Assembly (NCBI GenBank): GCA_963777855.1 | Contig: CAVZRW010000011.1 | Coordinates: 1 to 64,000, forward strand | Length of the DNA stretch: 64,000 nt | Direction of reading: 5' to 3' | Origin: Prado023 sp963777855 | Lineage (GTDB): Bacteria; Actinomycetota; Actinomycetes; S36-B12; CAIYMF01 | In this document: positions 16,994 to 26,714 of the stretch, piece after piece | Position numbering within the stretch: position 1 is the stretch's first letter | Layout: the number at the start of each line of letters is the position of its first letter | Position numbers and translations under genes: made by a program | Notes under the pieces: model-generated | What the model was told of the DNA's origin: nothing | Database searches by the model: none | The model's input: the letters and a program-made list of their open reading frames with translations, nothing else

Positions 16994-18011
16994 TCAGTCG
17001 GCGAGGTCCGCGCCGATGACCTTGATCATCTCGACGACCTTGTTGCTGTAGCCCCACTCGTTGTCGTACCAGGCCACGAGCTTGACGAAGGTCGTCGTTC
17101 AGCGCGATGCCGGCCTCGGCGTCGAAGATCGAGGTGCGGGGGTCGCCGATGAAGTCGGTGGAGACGACCTCGTCCTCGGTGTAGCCCGAGGATGCCCTTG
17201 AGCGGTCGCCCTCGGAGGCGGCCTTCATGGCGGCCTTGATCTCGTCGTAGGTGGCGGGCGTCTCCAGCTCGACGGTCAGGTCGACCACGGAGACGTCGGC
17301 GGTGGGCACGCGGAAGGCCATGCCGGTGAGCTTGCCGTTCAGCTCGGGCATGACCTTGCCGACGGCCTTGGCCGCGCCGGTGGAGGACGGGATGATGTTC
17401 TCGCAGGCCGCCGCGACCGCCGCGCCAGTCCTTGTTGCGACGGGCCGTCCACCGTCTTCTGCGTGGCGGTGGTGGCGTGCACGGTGGTCATCAGGCCTTC
17501 GCTGATGCCGAAGTTGTCGTTGATGACCTTGGCCAGGGGGGCCAGGCAGTTGGTGGTGCAGGAGGCGTTGGAGACGATCGTCTGCCCGGCGTAGCTGTCG
17601 GAGTTGACGCCCATCACGAACATCGGGGTGTCGTCCTTGGACGGCGCGGAGAGGACGACCTTCTTGGCGCCGGCCTCGATGTGCTTGGAGGCCGAGGCCT
17701 TGTCGAGGAACAGGCCGGTGGACTCCACGACGTACCTCGGCACCGACCTCGCCCCACTTCAGGGCCGCGGGATCGCGCTCGGCGGTGAGCCGGATCGTGT
17801 TGCCGTTCACGATCAGGTTCGTGCCCTCGACGACGTCGCCCTTGAAGCGGCCGTGCATCGAGTCGTACTTGAGCATGTACGCCAGGTAGTCCGGATCGAG
17901 AAGGTCGTTGATACCCACGATCTGGATCGTGTCCGGGTGGTCGGTCATGGCGGCGCGGAACACCAGCCGCCCGATCCGGCCGAACCCGTTGATGCCTACC
18001 TTGATTGCCAT
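16994..18011 (-). CDS. gap: Glyceraldehyde-3-phosphate dehydrogenase, type I, about seven indels
   Basis: Starts at ATG 18011 with MAIKVGINGFGRIGRLVFRA. The catalytic motif SNASCTTNCLAPLAK is intact, followed by MTTVHATTATQKTVDGPS, WRGGRAACENIIPSSTGAA and YTEDEVVSTDFIGDP; the end reads VIGADLAD. Full span is about 336 residues, the family's usual length. Breaks near 17090, 17186, 17204, 17417, 17438 and 17735 are one-base changes. It performs the glycolytic oxidation of glyceraldehyde-3-phosphate with NAD. It stands alone, with no pgk or tpi beside it, in the accessory block, so it may be a second copy. An essential-type gene with this much frame damage points to sequence error. Confidence 0.88.
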
Positions 18012-18212
18012 GTGCGTCCTTCCAGTGGTCGTTGCAGGCCGACATTCACCCTACCGGCCGGGCTCGGGCCTCGCCTGCTGGCTGATGGCCGGCAGTCGAG
18101 GGGCCGGACAACTCTGGGTGACGGGCTCGCCACGGATCCAGGGGAGGCTCGCGGGTCCCGGAGTTGGGGACGGGCACGGCCGGGCACGGCCGGTCAGGGT
18201 AGGTCAGGTGGA

Positions 18213-18264
18213 CCTGGGTCGGTCAGCCCGGCCTGGGTCGGTCAGCCGGGCCTGGGTCGGTCAG
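18213..18264. repeat. Three copies of CCTGGGTCGGTCAG at 19-bp spacing
   Basis: Exact 14-mers start at 18213, 18232 and 18251, just after (and touching) the stop codon of the minus-strand gene at 18261. Upstream, GGGCACGGCC also repeats. The whole 249-bp gap before the gap gene contains no other gene that I can see. Confidence 0.8.
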
Positions 18265-18557
18265 GCCGCGCTCGGGTAGCGCAGGTCCGAGCGCCGCGCG
18301 TAGCCACCGGTGTACGAGCCGATGTCGATGACGAAGGCCAGCGCGACCAGGAACCAGTCGAAACCAGCCACGTCACCGCTCCACCACGACAGCAGCACGT
18401 AGGCCAGCGTCGTGTAGGGCAGCAGGAAGAACCCGATGAGCGGGAGCACCCAGGACCCGTCGAAGGCCTTGGTGATCTCGTCGTTGAAGATGGCCATCAG
18501 GAACAGGGCCAGGCGCGGCGCGAACGCACCCAGCAGCAGGACGAAGCAACCGCACAT
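18261..18557 (-). CDS. 98-aa three-helix membrane protein, unknown
   Basis: ATG 18557 is preceded by GAGGAG at the right distance. The protein begins MCGCFVLLLGAFAPRLALFL and has about three hydrophobic helices (residues 4-24, 38-58, 68-88), with a charged tail ARRSDLRYPSAA. The FNDEITKAFDGSWVLPLIGF segment connects helices 1 and 2. It resembles small actinobacterial membrane proteins of unknown role that carry an IGFFLLPYTTLAY motif. It is divergent from thyX. The CGC near the start could take a lipid, but no lipobox is evident. Confidence 0.75.
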   Translation of the reverse strand: MCGCFVLLLGAFAPRLALFLMAIFNDEITKAFDGSWVLPLIGFFLLPYTTLAYVLLSWWSGDVAGFDWFLVALAFVIDIGSYTGGYARRSDLRYPSAA

Positions 18558-18633
18558 CGCAAGTCTCCTCACCGATCGACTGGCCCCACCGTAGGCCACG
18601 TGGCGCCTTCGTCGCCCGCGGCCGGGTGCGCGG

Positions 18634-18639
18634 TAGCCT
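18634..18639 (+). promoter_or_regulatory. -10 hexamer TAGCCT of thyX
   Basis: TAGCCT lies 31 bases before ATG 18670, leaving a short 5' leader that carries GGGAGGG, a proper ribosome-binding site. Unlike most starts in this window, thyX is therefore not leaderless. Confidence 0.5.
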
Positions 18640-18669
18640 GCGCCGAGCCGATCTCCGGGAGGGAACCCC

Positions 18670-19385
18670 ATGGCCGACCTGACATTCCGCAGCGACATCA
18701 CCGTCGAGCTGGTCAAGCACGCCGCCAGCGACGCCGACGTGATCTGGGCTGCCCGGGTGTCGACCAAGGGCGAGCAGTCCCTGGCGGACCTCGATGCGGA
18801 CCCGGCCAAGTCCGCCGGCCTGATCAACTACCTGATGCGCGACCGGCACGGCTCGCCGTTCGAGCACTACTCGATGACGTTCTTCGTGCAGGCGCCGATC
18901 TTCGTGTGCCGCGAGTACTTGCGCCACCGGATCGCCTCCTACAACGAGGAGTCGGGCCGCTACAAGGTCCTCGAGCCCGACGTTCTACGTCCCGGCCCCG
19001 GAGCGCAAGCTCGTCCAGGTCGGCAAGCCCGGCTCCTACGACTTCGTCGACGGCACGCCGCAGCAGCACGACATCGTCGCGCCGAGACCGAGACCGCCTG
19101 CCGCCCGGCCTACGCCGCCTACGAGTCGATGCTCGCCGCCGGCGTGGCCCGCGAGGTGGCCCGGATCGTGCTGCCGCTGACCATCTACTCCTCGATGTAC
19201 GTGACGATGAACGCCCGGGCCCTGATGAACTTCCTCTCCCTGCGCAAGCACAGCGCCGAGGCGCGGTTCCCGAGCTTCCCGCAGCGCGAGATCGAGATGG
19301 TCGCCGAGCGATAGGAGGAGGAGTGGCCCGCCTGATGCCGCTGACCCACGCCGCGTTCGAGGCCAACGGCCGGGTGGCCCCCTGA
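18670..19385 (+). CDS. thyX: Flavin-dependent thymidylate synthase, several indels
   Basis: Makes dTMP from dUMP with FAD and methylene-tetrahydrofolate. The ThyX signature RHRxxxxNExS is seen in LRHRIASYNEESGRY near residues 82-96, and RAETETACRPAYAAYESML follows. An extra G near 18981, a missing C near 19080 and further damage near 19314 split the gene. The apparent stop at 19312 is probably not the real end, because the frame ending at 19385 carries ARLMPLTHAAFEANGRVAP, the usual C-terminus of actinobacterial ThyX. Full length is then about 238 residues. It is followed closely by dapA. Confidence 0.9.
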
Positions 19386-19482
19386 TCCGTGCGCGGCCGG
19401 ACCCCCTGCGCAGGGCCCGCCGCGAGGCCCTGGCGCTGCGTGCCGCCGACGCGCCACTGACGGGCACGGTGCTGCGGACCGT

Positions 19483-19488
19483 TACTCT
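19483..19488 (+). promoter_or_regulatory. -10 hexamer TACTCT, leaderless promoter of dapA
   Basis: TACTCT is followed by six bases and ATG 19495, with no ribosome-binding site. Confidence 0.6.
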
Positions 19489-19494
19489 GCGGGC

Positions 19495-20422
19495 ATGGCT
19501 CCTGAACCACGCACCGCCCCCTTCGGACACGTGCTCACCGCCATGGTCACCCCGTTCACCGCCGACGGTGCGCTCGACCTCGACGGCGCGGCCGCGCTGG
19601 CCTCGCACCTGGTCGACGACGGCGGCCACGACGGGCTCGTCGTCAACGGCACCACGGGGGAGTCCCCGACCACCACCGACGCGGAGAAGGCCGAGAGCCT
19701 GCGCGCGGTCGTCGAGACGGTGGGCGACCGGGCCACCATCGTCGCCGGCGTCGGGCACCAACGACACCGCGCCACACCATCGAGCTCGCCCGAGCAGGCC
19801 GCAGGAGGCCGGCGCCCACGGTCTGCTGGTGGTCACGCCCTACTACAACAAGCCGCCGCAGCCGGGTCTCTCGGCCCACTTCCCCGCGGTCGCCGACGCC
19901 ACCGGACCTGCCGGTCATGACCTACGACATCCCCGGGCGCACCGGGGTGCCGATCGAGCCGCGACACGTTCGCAGCGCATCGCCGAGCACCCGCGCATCG
20001 TGGCCAACAAGGACGCCAAGGGCGACCTGGCGCGCGCCGGCCGGGGTGATGCGCGCGCACACGGACCTGGCCTGGTACTCCGGCGACGACGCGCTGAACC
20101 TGCCGCTGCTGGCGATCGGCGCCGTCGGCATGGTCAGCGTGGTCGGGCCACGTGCTGGCCGACCGGATGCGCCGCCATGGTCGCCGCGCATCGTGCCGGT
20201 GACGTCGCCACGGCGACCGCGCTCAACGCCGTCGATGATCCCGGTCTACGTGGGGTCATGTCCCGGACCCAGGGCGTGATCCTGGCCAAGGCCGCGCTGC
20301 CGAGCTCGGTCTGCCTGCGGCCCGGCCCGGCTGCCGCTGCTGCGACGCCACGCCCGAGCAGGTGGCCACGCCTGGCGCCGACCTGCGCCGCGACCTGCGG
20401 GCCGGCGGGTTCGACCGCGTGA
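19495..20422 (+). CDS. dapA: 4-hydroxy-tetrahydrodipicolinate synthase, about 14 indels
   Basis: Condenses pyruvate with aspartate semialdehyde, the first committed step to lysine. Clear family text, read across frames, is MVTPFTADGALDLDGAAALA, LVVNGTTGESPTTTDAEK, LLVVTPYYNKPPQ (active-site Tyr), MTYDIPGRTGVPIEP, IVANKDAKGDL (Schiff-base Lys) and IPVYVG...TQGVILAKAAL. Corrected length is about 300 residues. Breaks begin near 19753 and continue every 20-80 bases to the end. The stop TGA 20420 overlaps GTG 20419 of rnj (GTGA), although the exact dapA ending is uncertain because of the indels. Confidence 0.88.
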
Positions 20423-22125
20423 GGCCCGGGCACATCCTCCCTGCCGGCGCCCCCCGCGCTCGAGCCCGGGACCTGCGGATCGTCGCCGCTCGGCGGGCTC
20501 GGCGAGATCGGGCGCAACATGACCGTGCTGGAGCTCGACGGCCGCGCTGCTCGTCGTCGACTGCGGCGTGCTCTTCCCCGAGGAGTCACCAGCCCGGGGT
20601 CGACCTGATCCTGCCGGACTTCTCCTACATCGCCGACCGCCTCGGCGACATCGACGGCGATCGTCCTCACCCACGGCCACGAGGACCACATCGGGGCCGT
20701 GCCGTTCCTGCTGCGCGGACGCGAGCGACATCCCGCTGCTCGGCTCGCGGCTGACGCTGGCGATGGTCGAGGCCAAGCTGCGCGAGCACCGGATCAAGGC
20801 GTACTCGATGCGAGGTCGAGCGAGGGCCAGCGCGAGCAGATCGGGCCCGTTCGACTGCGAGTTCTTCGCGGTGAACCACTCGATCCCCGACGCGCTCGCG
20901 GTGGCGCATCCGCACCGCCGCCGGGCACGGTGGTGCACACCGGCGACTTCAAGATGGACCAGCTGCCCCTGGACGGGCGGATCACCGACCTGCGCGCCCT
21001 GGCCCGCCTCGGCGACGAGGGCGTCGACCTGGTCCATGGTCGACTCCACCAACGCCGAGGTGCCCGGCTTCGTCGCCTCCGAGGCGCGACATCGCCCCGG
21101 TGCTCGACCGGGTCTTCGCACCGGGCGCCGGGCCGGGTCATCGTGGCCAGCTTCGCCTCGCACGTGCACCGCGTCCAGCAGGTGCTCGACGCCGCGGCCG
21201 CCCACGGCCGCAAGGTCGCCTTCGTCGGCCGGTCGATGGTGCGCAACATGAACGTCGCCCGCGACCTGGGCTACCTGACACGTGCCCGGGGCTCATCGTG
21301 AGCCTCCGACGACCTGACGACCTGCCCGACGACGAGGTCGGTGCTGATCTGCACCGGGTCGCAGGGCGAGCCGATGGCGGCGCTGTCGCGGATCGCCAAC
21401 GGCGACCACCAGATCAGGTGGGGCACGGCGACACGGTGATCCTGGCGTCGTCGCTGATCCCGGGCAACGAGAACGCCGTCAACCGGGTGATCAACGGTCT
21501 GACCCGCTGGGGCGCCAAGGTGGTCCACAAGGGCAACGCCCTGGTGCACGTCTCCGGGCACGCCTCGGCCGGCGAACTGCTCTACTTCTACAACCTGCGT
21601 CACGCCCGCGCAACGTCATGCCGGTGCACGGCGAGTGGCGCCACCTGCGGGCCAACGCCGCGCTGGCCGAGCAGACCGGGGTGCCCGCCGACCGGATCGT
21701 GCTCGCCGAGGACGGCGTCGTGGTCGACCTGCGTCGACGGCCGGGCCAAGGTCGTCGGCGCGGTGGCCGTGCGGCTACGTCTACGTCGACGGCTCCTCGC
21801 GTCGGGCGACATCACCGAGGCCTCGCTGAAGGACCGCCGGATCCTGGGCGAGGAGGGCTTCATCTCGGTGTTCGTCGCCGTCGACCTCAGCACCGGCAAG
21901 GTGGTCGCCGGGCCCGAGATCCACGCCCGCGGCTTCGCCGAGGACGACGAGATCTTCGCCGACGTGCTGCCCGCAGCTGACCAAGGCCCTCGAGGACGCC
22001 CTGGTCCACGGCGGCACCGACGCGCACGCCCTCGAGCAGGTCGTCCGCCGGCAGGTGGGCCGCTGGGTCAGCGCCAAGACCCACAGCGCCGCCCCATGAT
22101 CGTCCCCGTCGTCGTCGAGGCCTGA
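20419..22125 (+). CDS. rnj: Ribonuclease J, more than 20 indels
   Basis: A metallo-beta-lactamase fold endo/5'-3' exoribonuclease for RNA processing. Across frames the text LGGLGEIGRNMTVLELDGR, VDCGVLFPEE, THGHEDHIGAVPFLL (zinc ligands), VVHTGDFKMDQLPLDGR, VMVDSTNAEVPGF, VASFASHVHRVQQVLDAAA, VLICTGSQGEPMAALSRIA, HVSGHAS and MPVHGEWRHLRANAALA is unmistakable. It ends with KTH-RRPMIVPVVVEA. About 560 residues when corrected. GTG 20419 is the most likely start, coupled to dapA, but the first about 20 residues are not conserved. It is the most heavily indel-damaged gene in the window and is expected to be functionally important in life. Confidence 0.88.
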
Positions 22126-22144
22126 CCCCGCACACCTCCCGGCA

Positions 22145-22176
22145 CCCCCTCGGCCACCCCTCGGCACCCCTCGGCC
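22145..22176 (+). repeat. CCCTCGGCCA/CCCTCGGCA short tandem repeats
   Basis: About three C-rich 9-11 bp units directly before the large inverted repeat, in the rnj-ftsK gap. Confidence 0.5.
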
Positions 22177-22180
22177 AGAA

Positions 22181-22238
22181 TCTCCCGAACGTGCTCGATT
22201 CTCCCGGAGCAACGGGAGAATCGAGCACGTTCGGGAGA
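22181..22238. repeat. 26-bp perfect inverted repeat with 6-base loop
   Basis: The left arm 22181-22206 begins TCTCCCGAACGTGCTCG, and the right arm 22213-22238 is its exact complement; the loop is GAGCAA. Each arm also contains the heptamer TCTCCCG twice. No T-run follows. The arms are A+T-richer than the surrounding sequence. It may terminate rnj transcription, but a stem this long and exact is unusual for a terminator and also fits a mobile palindromic repeat element. Confidence 0.9.
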
Positions 22239-22359
22239 ATCGCCCGGGACAGGGTGGCCGGGGGCGGGGCGGGCGGCGCGGGGCTGGGCGGGCGGCGCGG
22301 GGCGGACGACACGGGGTCGGGCCCGCGGCGAGGTGGGCGCCGGGGGAGCGGGGTCCCGG

Positions 22360-22365
22360 TAACCT
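22360..22365 (+). promoter_or_regulatory. -10 hexamer TAACCT, leaderless promoter of ftsK
   Basis: TAACCT is followed by seven bases and ATG 22373. Confidence 0.6.
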
Positions 22366-22372
22366 CGCGACC

Positions 22373-25226
22373 ATGGCCACCAAGTCCCCTGCGCGCGCCC
22401 AGACGGGCTCGTCGCGGGCGAAGCAGGGCAGCGGCAGGGGTGCGTCCTCGCGCTCCGGCCAGGCCCGCAGCGCCCCCTCCCGTTCGGTCCCCCGCACCGC
22501 GGCCAAGCCCTCGGCACGGCGTCGGCCCGGCCCGTTCGCCCGGTTCGTCCGCGCGCTCGGACGCCTGTCCATGCGGCTGTGGTTCCTGCTGGCCGCCCTG
22601 GTCGGCGGCATCGCGCGTGGCTTGAGCCGCAGCGCGCGGGACATCGACTCCACCCACCGGCGCGACGGCATCGGCCTTCTGCTGTTCACCCTGACGATCA
22701 TCGTGGCCGCCGTCGCCTGGTTCTCGATCGACGGCTGGATGACCGGCGTGGTCACCGCCGTGGTCACGGGCGCGGTCGGGGCCCTCGACGTGGTCGTGCC
22801 GCTGTTCCTGTTCTGGGCCACGCTGCGCTTCTGGCGCCACCCCGACCAGGGTGAGGTGACCGGTCGCGTGGCCATCGGCTGGGCCGTGCTGCTGGCGGCC
22901 ACGTGCGGCATCTGGGCCCTGGCCCACGGCGCCCCCACCCCGGGGGACGGGGCCGACGCGATGCGTGCCGCCGGCGGCTGGGTCGGCTGGCTGGTCACCG
23001 CCCCCATCGTCTCTGCGATCGGCACGTGGCTGGCCTACCTGTGGCTGATCGTGCTCTTCGGCTTCGGACTCCTGGTGGTCACCGCGACCCCGATCCACGC
23101 CGTGCCCACGCGACTGGTCGCGCTGCGCGACCGCGTCCTGCTGCGTGGGTCCACGCCGACGGATCCGGCGGACGCCCCCGCCGCGGGCGGCATGGCCCTC
23201 GACGGCGGCGCTCGGTTCGCCGAGCTCGACGACGAGACCGCACCGTCTGCGACCGGGAGCCCCGCCGACGAGGGTTCCGACGCCCCGGGCACCGTGGCGG
23301 GCAGCGGGTCGCCGTCGCTGGCGGTGCCTGAGGCCCCCGGTGCCGCCGCCCCGGCCACGGGCCTGCGGGCCCGCGCGGCCGGGATCTGGAAGGGCCTGCG
23401 CCGTGGGCGCCCCGCGCCGGCGCCGGTCTACGACGGCCCACTGGCCGGCGACGAGGCGTTCGTCTCCCCGGTGGCCACTGCACCGGGCACGCCGGGCGCC
23501 GACGACGAGCCGGAGCAGACCCTGGCCGACGCCTGCGCGCCTGGTTCCCAGAGGGCGGCGTCGCACCCGAGGCGATCCGAGGGCAGCGCGGGCTCGCAGC
23601 CGGTCGCCGACCCGAGCGCCCCTGCGGTCCAGGTCCCCGGGAACCCCGCCCTGGCATCCCTGGTCGCCACGGTGGACCCGGGCGCGCCGGGCGCCAAGGC
23701 CCCGGGACACCACACCGTGGCCATCGCCAAGCCCGAGCAGCTGCGCCTTCCGGGTGCCCCGGACTACCGCCTGCCGCGCGCCCACCCTGCTCAAGCCCGG
23801 CAGCGCCCCCAAGGCCCGCTCGGCCTCCAGCGACCGGGTCGTGGCGTCCCTGACCGACGTGCTCACCCAGTTCGAGATCGACGCCCAGGTCACCGGCTAC
23901 ACCCGTGGGCCGACGGTGACCCGCTACGAGGTGGAGCTCGGCCAGAGCGTGAAGGTCGAGCGCGTCACCGCGCTGGCCAAGAACATCGCCTACGCGGTGG
24001 CCACCGCCGACGTGCGCATCCTGAGCCCGATCCCGGGCAAGAGCGCGATCGGCATCGAGATCCCCAACACCGACCGCGAGATGGTCTCCCTGGGCGACAC
24101 GCTGCGCTCGCCGTCGGCCCTGGCCGACCACCACCCGCTGCTCGTCGGCCTCGGCAAGGACGTCGAGGGCGGCTACGTGTGCGCCAACCTCGCGAAGATG
24201 CCGCACATCCTGGTCGCGGGCGCCACCGGCGCGGGCAAGTCCAGCTGCATCAACGCGCTGGTCACCAGCATCCTGATGCGCTCGACACCGGCCGAGGTGC
24301 GCCTGGTCATGGTCGACCCGAAGCGGGTCGAGCTGACGGCCTACGAGGGCATCCCGCACCTGATCACACCGATCATCACGAACCCGAAGAAGGCGGCCGA
24401 GGCCCTGCAGTGGGTGGTCCGCGAGATGGACGCCCGCTACGACGACCTGGCCCACTTCGGGTTCCGGCACATCGACGACTTCAACCGCGCCGTCCGCTCG
24501 GGCGCGCTGACCGTTCCGCCGGACTCCCAGCGGGTGCTCACGCCCTATCCCTACCTGCTGGTCATCGTCGACGAGCTCGCCGACCTCATGATGGTCGCCC
24601 CGCGCGACGTCGAGGAGGCGATCGTGCGGATCACCCAGCTGGCCCGCGCCGCGGGCATCCACCTGGTGCTGGCCACGCAGCGCCCGAGCGTCGACGTGGT
24701 CACCGGCCTGATCAAGGCCAACGTGCCCAGCCGCCTGGCCTTCGCCACCTCGAGCCAGACCGACAGCCGCGTGATCCTGGACCAGTCCGGTGCCGAGGCC
24801 CTGGTCGGCCAGGGTGACGGGCTGTTCCTGCCGATGGGTGCGTCGAAGCCGATCCGGATCCAGGGTGCGTTCGTGCCGGAGTCCGAGATCCGCGCGGTGG
24901 TGGGTCACGTCAAGAAGCAGCTGGCGGCGCAGTACCGCGACGATGTGCTGACCGAGACCAGTGCGCGCAAGGACGTCGACGAGGAGATCGGCGACGACCT
25001 CGACCTGCTCGTGGCCGCGATCGAGCTCGTGGTGACCACCCAGTTCGGATCCACGTCGATGCTGCAGCGCAAGCTGCGCGTCGGGTTCGCCAAGGCCGGC
25101 CGGCTGATGGACCTGATGGAGTCCCGCGGGGTCGTCGGCCCGTCGGAGGGGTCCAAGGCCCGTGATGTGCTGGTCAAGGCCGACGAGCTCGATTCCGTGC
25201 TGGCCGAGCTCCAGCACGGCGGCTGA
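22373..25226 (+). CDS. ftsK: DNA translocase FtsK/SpoIIIE, one frameshift
   Basis: A septum-located ATP-driven DNA pump for chromosome segregation. The basic N-terminal tail (about 60 residues) is followed by four to five membrane helices (residues about 65-235) and a Pro/Ala-rich linker. One extra C near 23774 then shifts frame into the motor. The motor has GPTVTRYEVELGQSVKVERV, Walker A AGATGAGKSSCINAL, Walker B LLVIVDELADLMM, and the C-terminal gamma (winged-helix) domain TTQFGSTSMLQRKLRVGFAK. About 950 residues when corrected. A compensated second shift in the linker near 23530 cannot be ruled out. Confidence 0.94.
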
Positions 25227-25240
25227 GGTCCCCGGTGGCC

Positions 25241-25246
25241 TACCCT
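25241..25246 (+). promoter_or_regulatory. -10 hexamer TACCCT, leaderless promoter of rimO
   Basis: TACCCT is followed by six bases and GTG 25253. The same TACCCT element precedes miaB and dapF. Confidence 0.6.
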
Positions 25247-25252
25247 GCAACG

Positions 25253-26714
25253 GTGGGCACACCCCGGGTCGCGCTGATCACCCTCGGGTGCGCCCGCAAC
25301 GAGGTGGACTCCGAGGAGCTCGCCGGCCGCCTGGCCGCCGGTGGCTTCACCCTGGTCGATGACGAGGCCGACGCCGACGCGGTGCTGGTCAACACCTGCG
25401 GGTTCATCGAGGCCGCCAAGAGCGAGTCCGTCGACGTGCTGCTCTCAGCGGCCGGCACGACACCCGACGGCAGGCACCGTGCGGTGGTCGCCGTGGGGTG
25501 CATGGCCGAGCGGTACGGCACGCAGCTGGCCGCGGAGCTGCCCGAGGCCGACGCCGTGCTCGGCTTCGACGCGTACCCGGACATCGCCGCCCGGCTCGGG
25601 GCGATCATCGGCGGGGAGCGCCCGGCCAGCCATGTGCCCCGCGACCGCCGCGAGCTGCTCGCCCCTGGCGCCGGTGGACCGCCGGCCCGGCCAGGTGCAC
25701 GTGCCCGGCCACGGCTCGGCGCCGTCGATGATCTCGATCGGGCGCGAGGAGCCGGGCTCGGGGGTCGGGCCGGCCTGGATCCGCCGACGCATCTCAGGCG
25801 GCCCGGTCGCCTCGCTGAAGATCGCCTCGGGGTGCGACCGGCGCTGCGCGTTCTGCGCGATCCCCTCCTTCCGCGGCTCCTTCGTCTCACGCCCGCGAGC
25901 GGAGCTGGTGGCCGAGGCCCAGTGGCTGGCCGGTCAGGGTGTGCGCGAGCTCGTCCTGGTCAGTGAGAACTCCACCTCCTACGGCAAGGACCTGGCCGAC
26001 CCGCGCGCGCTCGAGGGCCTGCTCGCGGACCTCGCGGCCGTTCCCGGGATCGCGCGCATCCGGGTGTCCTACCTGCAGCCGGCGGAGGTGCGCCCCTCCC
26101 TGATCGCGGCCATGCTCGCCGAACCGGTCGTGGCCGACTACTTCGACCTGAGCTTCCAGCACGCCGCAGCGCCGCTGCTGCGCCGCATGCGCCGGTTCGG
26201 CGGCACGCAGTCGTTCCTCGAGCTGATCGCGACCATCCGCGCGGGTGCCCCCGAGGCGGGGATCCGCAGCAACGTGATCGTCGGGTTCCCCGGTGAGACG
26301 CAGGACGACATCCAGGAGCTTCTCGCCTTCCTCGCCGAGGCGCAGATGGACGCGGTGGGGGTCTTCGGCTACTCCGACGAGGACGGCACCGAGGGCGCCG
26401 GCATGGACGGCAAGCACGACGCCGCCGAGATCCGCTCCCGGGTCTCGGAGGTGGCCGCCCTGGCCGACGAGGTGATGGCCCAGCGCGCCGAGCAGCGGAT
26501 CGGGACCGAGGTCGAGGTGCTCGTCGAGGAGGTGGCCGAGGGGCAGGCGCTCGGCCGGGCCGGGCACCAGGGCCCCGAGGATGGCGCCACGACTGTGGCC
26601 CTGGTCGATGCCGATCCGCAGCGGGTCCGGCCCGGGAGCCTGGTGCGGGCCGTGGTGGAGTCCACCGATGGGGTGGACCTTCTTGGCGTGGAGGTGCCGG
26701 TTGTCCGCATCTGA
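25253..26714 (+). CDS. rimO: Ribosomal protein S12 methylthiotransferase, one frameshift
   Basis: A radical-SAM enzyme that adds a methylthio group to an aspartate of S12. Begins GTPRVALITLGCARNEVDSE, the N-terminal MTTase domain with the first cluster-binding cysteines (LGCARN, NTCGF, GCMAERYG). The radical-SAM motif is SGCDRRCAFCAIPSFRG, and a TRAM-like C-terminus follows. One extra C in a C-run near 25664 shifts frame. About 486 residues corrected. The leaderless GTG 25253 is preferred over the in-frame GTG 25235. It overlaps pgsA by 14 bases. Confidence 0.93.

Noticed and set aside
23520..23600. A second frameshift in the ftsK linker
   Set aside because: The alternative frame reads plausibly but the linker is unconserved, so it cannot be decided from sequence alone.
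23079..25262. A 727-codon frame antisense to ftsK
   Set aside because: Shadow of the FtsK motor; no family text and it overlaps an invariant gene.
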